Made by a program: the position numbers and the translations under genes
In this document: positions 1 to 5,750 of the stretch, piece by piece
Layout of the letters: the number at the start of each line of letters is the position of its first letter
Numbering within the stretch: the stretch's first letter is position 1
The notes under the pieces: generated by a model
Told to the model about the DNA's origin: nothing
What the model saw: only the letters and a program-made list of their open reading frames with translations
Databases searched by the model: none
From: an uncultured Flavobacteriaceae bacterium
GTDB taxonomy: Bacteria > Bacteroidota > Bacteroidia > Flavobacteriales > Flavobacteriaceae
DNA length: 6,408 bases
Direction: 5' to 3'
NCBI GenBank assembly: GCA_947311745.1
Contig: CAMZLT010000091.1
Coordinates: 1 to 6,408, forward strand

Positions 1-80
1 AGAGATGCTGCTAGATTTACTGTTGTTGTAGTTTTTCCTACACCACCTTTTTGATTTGCTATTGCTATTATTTTACCCAT
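1..80 (-). CDS. parA: ParA/Soj-type chromosome-partitioning ATPase, N-terminal fragment (runs off left edge)
   Basis: Reading the minus strand from the ATG at 80-78 gives 26 complete codons plus CT, which begins a Leu codon. The start MGKIIAIANQ leads into KGGVGKTTTT at residues 11-20. This is the deviant Walker A motif of the ParA/MinD family, with the signature Lys11 and the P-loop Lys16, followed by VNLAAS. ParA ATPases bind nucleoid DNA when ATP-bound and, with ParB on parS sites, move or position newly replicated origins. The start is the only sensible one because the family begins just before this P-loop. The parB partner would be expected beyond the left edge. The gene follows the dehydrogenase in the same orientation after a 76-bp A/T-rich gap with no hairpin terminator, so partial readthrough is possible. 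With only the N-terminus visible, a plasmid-type ParA or another family member cannot be excluded, but the housekeeping context favours the chromosomal one. Confidence 0.88.
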   Translation of the reverse strand, partial: MGKIIAIANQKGGVGKTTTTVNLAAS

Positions 81-156
81 TTAGTTGTTTTCGTTTTTAG
101 GAAATGTAAAAGTACTTATTTTTTTTATTTTGCTAGATTTAAAAATATAAAATTAT

Positions 157-1038
157 TTATTTATTCTTTTTAGAACGAATCATTGCTTCTAGCATATCCC
201 ACATTTCTTGCGGAATATCCTCTAACATACTAAATTGCCCAGCTCCTTTTAACCATTCTGCTCCATCTATTGTAATCACTTCACCATTTACATATGCAGA
301 AAAATCGGACATTAAATATGCTGCTAGATTTGCTAATTCTTGATGCTCTCCTACTCTACCAACAGGTACTCTTTTAGTCATATCAAACTTATCTTTTAAA
401 TTACCTGGTAATAATCTATCCCAAGCTCCTTTTGTAGGAAAAGGTCCTGGTGCAATTGCATTAAAACGAATTCCGTATTTTGCCCATTCAACTGCTAAAG
501 ATCTAGTTAATGCTAAAACACCTGCTTTAGCCGTAGCACTAGGCACAACATAAGCCGAACCTGTCCAAGCATAAGTCGTAACGATATTTAAAACTGTTGC
601 TTTTTCTTGTTTTGTATCAATCCAATGCTTACCAAAAGCTAAAGTACAGTTTTTAGTTCCTTTTAAAACAATATCTATGATTGTATCAAAAGCATTTGCC
701 GACAAACGCTCTGTTGGACTAATAAAATTTCCTGCTGCATTATTTAATAAACCATCTACTTTACCAAAAGCTTTTAAGGTTTCTGTTAAAACATTTTCTA
801 CTTGTTTGTAATCTCTAACATCGCATTGCACAGGTAAAACTATTCCGTTTGTAGCAGCTTCTAACTCTATTTTTACTTTTTGTAATTTTTCTATATTTCT
901 AGAAGTTATCACTACTTTAGCACCTAATTCTAAAAAATATTTGGTCATTGCTTTTCCTAGCCCACTTCCACCACCAGTAACAACAATAACTTGATTGTCA
1001 AGACTTCCGTCTTTAAGCATTGGTTTTGTATAATTCAT
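157..1038 (-). CDS. SDR-family oxidoreductase, 2,4-dienoyl-CoA reductase (mitochondrial DECR1-like)
   Basis: This is a 293-residue classical-fold short-chain dehydrogenase. Visible motifs are the Rossmann glycine motif TGGGSGLG (21-28), Arg47 after the second strand (usually an NADP(H) preference), CDV (72-74), NNAAGNFISPTERLS (99-113) and PGP (197-199). The block at 99-113 and the tail near residues 276-288 (QEMWDMLEAMIRS) closely resemble human DECR1 as I remember it. The canonical YxxxK is replaced by Ser167-ATA-Lys171, with a Tyr at 156. This spacing is the same as Tyr199/Ser210/Lys214 of DECR1, so Tyr156 and Lys171 are the likely catalytic pair. The inferred role is NADPH-dependent reduction of 2,4-dienoyl-CoA during beta-oxidation of polyunsaturated fatty acids, in the cytoplasm; there is no signal peptide. 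This is unlike E. coli FadH, which is an Fe-S flavoenzyme. The start at 1038 places the Rossmann motif at a normal distance, and the leader is A/T-rich with no Shine-Dalgarno. A trans-2-enoyl-CoA reductase-like activity is an alternative. No fatty-acid genes are adjacent. Confidence 0.8.
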   Translation of the reverse strand: MNYTKPMLKDGSLDNQVIVVTGGGSGLGKAMTKYFLELGAKVVITSRNIEKLQKVKIELEAATNGIVLPVQCDVRDYKQVENVLTETLKAFGKVDGLLNNAAGNFISPTERLSANAFDTIIDIVLKGTKNCTLAFGKHWIDTKQEKATVLNIVTTYAWTGSAYVVPSATAKAGVLALTRSLAVEWAKYGIRFNAIAPGPFPTKGAWDRLLPGNLKDKFDMTKRVPVGRVGEHQELANLAAYLMSDFSAYVNGEVITIDGAEWLKGAGQFSMLEDIPQEMWDMLEAMIRSKKNK

Positions 1039-1263
1039 CTTTTTTTATTTTGGGTAAAAATACGGGTTTTTATTTTTATTATTGTTAATTATTCTACAAA
1101 TTATTCACAATAATAATCTGTTGATAACTTCTAAATTCAAGTTTAAAACAAAATATCTTTTTTAGTAAATTAGCGGTTTATGAAGATGCCTCAATATAAG
1201 CAATTCTGATACAATATTTAAACTACTAATCACACGTATAACAGATAAAAAGAAACTCTAACA
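1039..1263. other. Divergent A/T-rich intergenic region between the dehydrogenase and parE
   Basis: These 225 bp separate the start of the minus-strand dehydrogenase from the start of parE and must contain the promoter(s) for both directions unless the genes are read from elsewhere. The half next to the dehydrogenase (about 1060-1120) is almost entirely A/T. It carries two DnaA-box-like 9-mers, listed separately. I looked for the Bacteroidota promoter form (TTG near -33 and TAnnTTTG near -7) and found only imperfect matches on both strands. I see no ORF, tRNA, riboswitch-like fold or strong hairpin here. Confidence 0.6.
1101..1127. promoter_or_regulatory. Pair of DnaA-box-like 9-mers in inverted orientation (tentative)
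   Basis: TTATTCACA at 1101-1109 fits the relaxed DnaA-box form TTATNCACA exactly. On the other strand, TTATCAACA (1127-1119) differs from it at one position (C to A). Only 9 bp separate the two boxes, and they form an imperfect inverted repeat inside a very A/T-rich tract. DnaA could act here as a transcriptional regulator of the divergent genes, or the region could belong to an origin; a parA gene lies about 1 kb away. Two weak boxes in A/T-rich DNA can arise by chance, and no larger cluster is present, so this is a candidate only. Confidence 0.25.
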
Positions 1264-3117
1264 ATGGCAAAAGAAACTAAATATACCGAGGATAATATAC
1301 GTTCATTAGACTGGAAAGAGCATATACGAATGCGTCCTGGAATGTATATTGGTAAACTTGGTGATGGTACTGCTCCAGATGACGGAATTTACATTTTAAT
1401 CAAAGAAGTTTTAGATAATTGTATTGATGAATTTGTAATGGGTGCAGGAAAAACCATTGAAATTACTCTACGTGAAAAATCGGTTACTATACGTGATTAC
1501 GGACGAGGAATTCCGCTTGGAAAAGTAGTAGATGTAGTTTCTAAAATGAATACAGGAGGAAAATACGACTCCAAAGCCTTTAAAAAATCCGTTGGTTTAA
1601 ATGGTGTTGGTACAAAAGCCGTTAATGCACTTTCTTCTGCATTTAAAGTACAATCCATCAGAGATGGAAAAACAAAAATTGCCGAATTTTCTAAAGGTGA
1701 GTTATTAATAGAATCCGATATAGAAACTTCGTCTTTGCGACGTGGTACAAAAGTTACTTTTATTGCTGATGACGAAATTTTTCATAACTATAAATTCCGT
1801 AATGAATACATTATAAAAATGATTCAGAATTATGTGTATTTAAACACAGGTTTGACAATCGTTTTTAATGGCGAAAAATATTTTTCAAAAAATGGTTTAA
1901 AGGATTTATTAGAAAATAACATACCTGAAGAATCGCAACTTTTCCCAATTGTACATTTAAAAGAAGAGGACATTGAAATCGCTTTAACCTATAGTAAAGC
2001 ACAATATTCTGAAGAATATTATTCGTTTGTAAACGGACAACACACTACACAAGGAGGAACGCATCTTAACGCTTTTAAAGAAGCTATTGTTAAAACAATT
2101 AGAGATTTTTTTGGTAAAAATTATGACACTTCAGATATTAGAAAATCTATTGTCGCAGCCATTAGTATTAAAGTGATGGAGCCCGTTTTTGAAAGTCAAA
2201 CTAAAACCAAACTTGGTTCTACCGAAATGGGAGGTGATTTACCAACAGTTCGTACTTTTATTCATGATTTTATCAAACATCGCTTTGATAATTTTTTGCA
2301 TAAAAATCCTGATATTACCGAGAAAATTCAAAAGAAAATTCTACAAGCCGAAAAAGAACGAAAAGAATTATCAGGTATTCGTAAATTAGCACGTGATCGT
2401 GCAAAAAAAGCAAGTCTGCACAATAAAAAATTACGAGATTGTAGGATTCATCTTAACGATATGAAAAAAGAGAATCGCTTAGATACTTCTATTTTTATCA
2501 CCGAAGGAGATTCTGCCAGTGGTTCAATAACAAAATCTAGAAATGTAAACACACAAGCTGTTTTTAGTTTAAAAGGAAAACCATTAAACTCGTATGGATT
2601 AACAAAAAAAATAGTCTATGAAAACGAAGAATTTAATCTGCTTCAAGCAGCACTAAATATTGAAGATAGTATAGAGGATTTGCGATACAACAATATCATT
2701 ATTGCAACCGATGCCGATGTTGACGGAATGCACATACGTTTACTATTAATTACGTTCTTTTTACAATTTTTTCCTGAAGTAATAAAAGAAGGGCATCTAT
2801 ATATTTTAGAAACGCCATTATTTAGAGTTCGCGATAAACAAAAAACACATTATTGCTATTCTGAAACAGAAAAACAACAAGCAATTAATTCTTTAAGAGG
2901 AAAGCCTGAAATAACACGTTTTAAAGGACTTGGAGAAATTTCACCAAACGAATTTAAGCATTTTATTGGTAAAGAAATGCGATTAGCACCTGTAATGCTA
3001 GATAAAGATAAACCAATTCCTGAAATGTTAGAATTTTATATGGGAAAAAACACACCTAACCGTCAAAAATTTATCATTGAAAATTTAAAAGTAGAACTGG
3101 ATTTAATAGAAGAATAA
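1264..3117 (+). CDS. parE: DNA topoisomerase IV subunit B (ATPase subunit)
   Basis: This 617-residue GHKL-ATPase/TOPRIM protein pairs with ParC as an A2B2 type IIA topoisomerase that decatenates replicated chromosomes using ATP. The Bergerat fold shows IRMRPGMYIG (21-30), Glu48 as catalytic base and Asn52 for Mg2+ in KEVLDNCIDE (47-56), DYGRGIP (78-84), and the ATP-lid glycine motif GLNGVGTKAVNALS (111-124). The transducer domain carries the Gln312-Thr-Lys314 loop that contacts the gamma-phosphate. The TOPRIM domain has EGDSASG (Glu414), SLKGKPLNSYG (435-445) and DADVDG (Asp483, Asp485, Asp487), which bind the metals for DNA cleavage. FKGLGE (553-558) lies near the end. There is no 170-residue insert of the kind found in E. 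coli GyrB. The close partnership with the parC gene 37 bp downstream, plus the Bacteroidota-style SLKGKPLNSYG segment, favours ParE over GyrB. The ATG at 1264 fits the family N-terminus; its leader (…CTCTAACA) has no Shine-Dalgarno sequence. Confidence 0.93.
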   Translation: MAKETKYTEDNIRSLDWKEHIRMRPGMYIGKLGDGTAPDDGIYILIKEVLDNCIDEFVMGAGKTIEITLREKSVTIRDYGRGIPLGKVVDVVSKMNTGGKYDSKAFKKSVGLNGVGTKAVNALSSAFKVQSIRDGKTKIAEFSKGELLIESDIETSSLRRGTKVTFIADDEIFHNYKFRNEYIIKMIQNYVYLNTGLTIVFNGEKYFSKNGLKDLLENNIPEESQLFPIVHLKEEDIEIALTYSKAQYSEEYYSFVNGQHTTQGGTHLNAFKEAIVKTIRDFFGKNYDTSDIRKSIVAAISIKVMEPVFESQTKTKLGSTEMGGDLPTVRTFIHDFIKHRFDNFLHKNPDITEKIQKKILQAEKERKELSGIRKLARDRAKKASLHNKKLRDCRIHLNDMKKENRLDTSIFITEGDSASGSITKSRNVNTQAVFSLKGKPLNSYGLTKKIVYENEEFNLLQAALNIEDSIEDLRYNNIIIATDADVDGMHIRLLLITFFLQFFPEVIKEGHLYILETPLFRVRDKQKTHYCYSETEKQQAINSLRGKPEITRFKGLGEISPNEFKHFIGKEMRLAPVMLDKDKPIPEMLEFYMGKNTPNRQKFIIENLKVELDLIEE

Positions 3118-3136
3118 ATCAAAAATTAATTATATT

Positions 3137-3142
3137 AAGGAG
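3137..3142 (+). promoter_or_regulatory. Shine-Dalgarno-like AAGGAG upstream of parC
   Basis: AAGGAG in the 37-bp parE-parC gap would pair with the 3' end of 16S rRNA. It lies 12 nt before the ATG at 3155, longer than the usual optimum. The other complete starts in the window have no such purine motif, as is normal for Bacteroidota, where the anti-Shine-Dalgarno sequence is generally not used. It may be coincidental or a true exception. Confidence 0.3.
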
Positions 3143-3154
3143 TTTAACAAAACA

Positions 3155-5737
3155 ATGCAAAAAGAAAACGACAATATAAACGAACAAGAAAATAACAACC
3201 AAGAAACCATAACCAAAGTTACAGGAATGTATCGTGAATGGTTTCTAGATTATGCCAGTTATGTAATTTTAGAACGTGCTGTACCTGCAATTGACGATGG
3301 TTTTAAGCCTGTTCAAAGACGTATTATGCAATCTATGAAAGATCTAGACGATGGGCGGTATAATAAAGTTGCTAATTTAGTTGGACATACTATGCAATAT
3401 CATCCACATGGCGATGCAAGTATAACCGATGCCATGGTGCAATTAGGTCAGAAAGAATTACTAATCGATATGCAGGGAAACTGGGGAAATGTACTAACTG
3501 GCGATCGTGCTGCTGCTGCAAGATATATTGAAGCTCGTTTATCTAAATTTGCATTAGAAGTCGTTTTTAATCCTAAAACTACCGAATGGCAATTATCGTA
3601 TGATGGTAGACGAAAAGAACCTGTTGATTTACCCGTAAAATTTCCGTTATTACTTGCTCAAGGCACAGAAGGAATTGCTGTTGGACTTTCCACAAAAATA
3701 TTACCACACAATTTTAATGAGTTGATAGATGCTTCCATTAAATATCTAAAAGGAAAAAGTTTTCGTATTTATCCAGATTTTTTAACAGGGGGAATTGCCG
3801 ATATTTCAAATTATAATGACGGAAAAAGAGGTGGAAAAGTTCGTGTTAGAGCAAAAGTTGAACAATTTGATAAAAAAACACTGATTATAAAAGAGTTACC
3901 TTTCGGAAATACGACTGGTTCTTTGATAAATTCAATTATTAAAGCCAACGAAAAAGGGAAAATAAAAATCAAAAAAATTGAAGACAATACAGCTGCTGAA
4001 GTAGAAATATTGATCCATTTACCAGCAGGAGTTTCTCCTGATAAAACTATAGATGCTTTATATTCGTTTACAAATTGCGAAGTATCCATATCGCCATTAT
4101 CCTGTATTATAGAAAATAACAAACCAATATTTATTGGTGTTACCGAAATGCTCAAACTATCTACCGATCATACGGTTGATTTAATAAAGCAAGAGTTAGA
4201 AATTCAATTAAACGAATTACAAGAGAAATGGCATTTTGCCTCTTTGGAACGTATTTTTATAGAAAATAGAATTTATCGTGATATTGAGGAGGAAGTAACT
4301 TGGGAAGGTGTTATTAAAGCAATTGATAAAGGTTTAAAGCCACATATCAAGCACTTGAAACGCACCATAACAGAAGAGGATATTACCAGACTTACCGAAA
4401 TTAGAATAAAAAAAATATCTAAATTTGATATAGACAAGGCAAAACAGCATATCGAAGCCTTAGAAGGACAAATTGAAGAAGTGAAAAATCACTTAAACAA
4501 CCTAATTGATTTTGTAATTGATTATTTTAAAAATTTAAAGACAAAATACGGAAAAGGAAAAGAGAGAAAAACCGAATTGCGTACTTTTGAGGATATCATA
4601 GCTTCTAAAGTTGTACTGAGAAATGCAAAATTATATGTAAACCGAAAAGATGGTTTTATAGGTACTGGTCTTAGAAAAGACGAATTTGTAAGCAACTGTT
4701 CGGATATTGACGATATAATTGTATTTAGATCTGATGGGAAAATGATGGTTACAAAAGTAGGTAGTAAAACTTTCGTAGGTAAGGATATTATTCACGTTGC
4801 AGTATTTAAAAAAAGTGATAAACGTACTATCTACAACATGATTTATCGCGATGGAAAATCCAATACTTCATACATGAAACGCTTTTTTGTAAGTGGTGTT
4901 TCACGTGATAAGGAATACGATTTAACAGCAGGAAACCCTAATTCAAAAGTTTGGTATTTTACAGCAAACCCTAATGGAGAAGCTGAAATTGTAACGGTTT
5001 TTTTACGTGCAGTTGGAAGCATAAAAAAATTAAAATGGGATATAAATTTTGCCGATTTAGCAATTAAAGGAAGAAGCAGTAGAGGAAATACCGTTTCTAA
5101 ATATGCTATCCGAAAAATTGAATTAAAAGAAAAGGGAAAATCTACTTTAAAACCTCGTAAAATATGGTTTGATGATACTGTAATGCGTTTAAATGTAGAT
5201 AATCGTGGTGAATTACTAGGAGAATTTACTCCTGAAGATAGACTGTTAATAATCACTCAAAAAGGAAATACAAAAACTATCGTTCCGAATTTATCGTTGC
5301 ATTTTGATAATGATATGATTGTTTTAGAAAAATGGAAACCAAATAAACCAATTTCGGCAATTCATTTTGAAGGTGAAAAACAACGATATTACGTTAAGCG
5401 ATTTATTATTGAAAACCCTAATAAAGAGGAAATTATTATTAGTAACCATCCTAAATCCTTTTTAGTAATTGTTAGTACGGATTACAGACCAATGGCAGAA
5501 ATTGTTTATTCTAAAAGAAGCTTAGAGAATCAAAACATTAATTTTGAAGAATTTATTAGTATAAAAGGTATAACAGCAATAGGAAATCAGTTAACTTCCG
5601 AAAAAATAAAACAAGTAAATTTATTAGAACCACTTCCGTTTGAAGAACCTAAAATTGAGGAAATAGAAGTAACCGACGAAAAAATAATCTCTAAAGAACA
5701 AAAGGATGATGGTCAAATTTCATTATTCGAATCATAA
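3155..5737 (+). CDS. parC: DNA topoisomerase IV subunit A (DNA cleavage/reunion subunit)
   Basis: This 860-residue type IIA topoisomerase A subunit forms the transient double-strand break for strand passage with ParE. The winged-helix breakage domain spans roughly residues 25-150, with DGFKPVQRRI (48-57), HPHGD (83-87) and the catalytic Tyr124 after Arg123 in AAAARYIEARL. The tower domain follows, with GIAVG at 173-177; the Ile of this motif bends DNA in this family. A long helical coiled-coil and C-gate region lies near 340-465, ending in KGKERKTEL. Residues about 485-825 form a beta-pinwheel-type C-terminal domain. It contains KGRSSRGN (638-645), which only loosely recalls the gyrase GyrA box, supporting ParC rather than GyrA. 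The protein is longer than E. coli ParC (about 750), mainly because of this domain. An acidic, probably disordered tail (825-853) ends in QISLFES. The quinolone-contact Ser position after HPHGD is Ala88. The gene lies 37 bp after parE, in an evident operon. The ATG at 3155 is preceded by an AAGGAG; the N-terminal 20 residues are Asn/Glu-rich and probably unstructured. Confidence 0.94.
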   Translation: MQKENDNINEQENNNQETITKVTGMYREWFLDYASYVILERAVPAIDDGFKPVQRRIMQSMKDLDDGRYNKVANLVGHTMQYHPHGDASITDAMVQLGQKELLIDMQGNWGNVLTGDRAAAARYIEARLSKFALEVVFNPKTTEWQLSYDGRRKEPVDLPVKFPLLLAQGTEGIAVGLSTKILPHNFNELIDASIKYLKGKSFRIYPDFLTGGIADISNYNDGKRGGKVRVRAKVEQFDKKTLIIKELPFGNTTGSLINSIIKANEKGKIKIKKIEDNTAAEVEILIHLPAGVSPDKTIDALYSFTNCEVSISPLSCIIENNKPIFIGVTEMLKLSTDHTVDLIKQELEIQLNELQEKWHFASLERIFIENRIYRDIEEEVTWEGVIKAIDKGLKPHIKHLKRTITEEDITRLTEIRIKKISKFDIDKAKQHIEALEGQIEEVKNHLNNLIDFVIDYFKNLKTKYGKGKERKTELRTFEDIIASKVVLRNAKLYVNRKDGFIGTGLRKDEFVSNCSDIDDIIVFRSDGKMMVTKVGSKTFVGKDIIHVAVFKKSDKRTIYNMIYRDGKSNTSYMKRFFVSGVSRDKEYDLTAGNPNSKVWYFTANPNGEAEIVTVFLRAVGSIKKLKWDINFADLAIKGRSSRGNTVSKYAIRKIELKEKGKSTLKPRKIWFDDTVMRLNVDNRGELLGEFTPEDRLLIITQKGNTKTIVPNLSLHFDNDMIVLEKWKPNKPISAIHFEGEKQRYYVKRFIIENPNKEEIIISNHPKSFLVIVSTDYRPMAEIVYSKRSLENQNINFEEFISIKGITAIGNQLTSEKIKQVNLLEPLPFEEPKIEEIEVTDEKIISKEQKDDGQISLFES
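4897..4912. promoter_or_regulatory. parS-like ParB-binding site inside parC (tentative)
   Basis: TGTTTCACGTGATAAG matches the canonical 16-bp parS palindrome TGTTTCACGTGAAACA at 13 of 16 positions. The first 12 bases are identical, and the central TCACGTGA is a perfect palindrome. The left half-site is perfect and the right half-site is degraded. It encodes Val-Ser-Arg-Asp-Lys in ParC, and chromosomal parS sites often lie within genes near parAB and the origin. A parA gene starts about 4.8 kb away. The three mismatches in one half could make it weak or non-functional. Confidence 0.35.
5714..5728 (+). other. Codons for a sliding-clamp-binding-like motif (QISLF) at the ParC C-terminus (tentative)
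   Basis: These five codons encode Gln854-Ile-Ser-Leu-Phe858, two residues before the end of ParC. The pentapeptide fits the bacterial beta-clamp-binding consensus QL(S/D)LF, with Ile for Leu at position 2. It follows about 29 residues rich in Glu, Asp and Lys that look disordered, the usual setting for a tail-borne clamp motif. Function is inferred from the motif alone. Confidence 0.4.
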
Positions 5738-5750
5738 AATAAATAATCAC

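Noticed and set aside
107..114. Minus-strand TACTTTTA as a possible -7 element for parA
   Set aside because: It has a one-base mismatch to TAnnTTTG and no TTG at the proper distance upstream, so it is not strong enough to call a promoter.
1108..1115. Minus-strand TATTATTG as a possible Bacteroidota -7 element for the dehydrogenase, with TTG at 1140-1138
   Set aside because: It fits TAnnTTTG at all but one fixed position, with about 22 bp to the TTG. Such partial matches are common in A/T-rich DNA and this one overlaps the DnaA-box-like pair.
1154..1161. Plus-strand TATCTTTT as a possible -7 element for parE
   Set aside because: The last base does not fit TAnnTTTG and the nearest upstream TTG (1121-1123) is about 30 bp away, outside the usual spacing.
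1464..1479. Second parS-like sequence in parE around ACGTGAAAAA
   Set aside because: It matches the 16-bp parS at only 11 positions, a level expected once or more by chance in a window this size.
2189..2389. 66-residue plus-strand reading frame inside parE
   Set aside because: It lies wholly within the parE TOPRIM-proximal coding region in another frame, is Lys-rich low-complexity, and shows no motif. It is a shadow of the real gene.
3811..4155. 114-residue minus-strand reading frame opposite parC
   Set aside because: It is antisense to conserved ParC tower-domain sequence and its hydrophobic Ser/Phe-rich composition is what the complement of A-rich coding DNA gives. No family resemblance.
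4788..4796. TTATTCACG inside parC as a third DnaA box
   Set aside because: It is a single isolated 9-mer with a mismatch in the last base, within conserved coding sequence, and is expected by chance.
4843..5256. 137-residue minus-strand reading frame opposite the parC C-terminal domain
   Set aside because: It is antisense to the pinwheel domain, with no recognisable motif and composition explained by the complement of the real gene.
1264..5737. Possibility that the topoisomerase pair is DNA gyrase (gyrB-gyrA)
   Set aside because: There is no intact GyrA box, the genes form an adjacent B-then-A pair, and the protein features fit the Bacteroidota topoisomerase IV type better.
5706..5750. Longer start for the small membrane protein, overlapping the end of parC
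   Set aside because: It adds 15 polar residues before the membrane segment and overlaps parC by 32 bp. The ATG at 5751 gives a conventional membrane-protein start 13 bp after parC.
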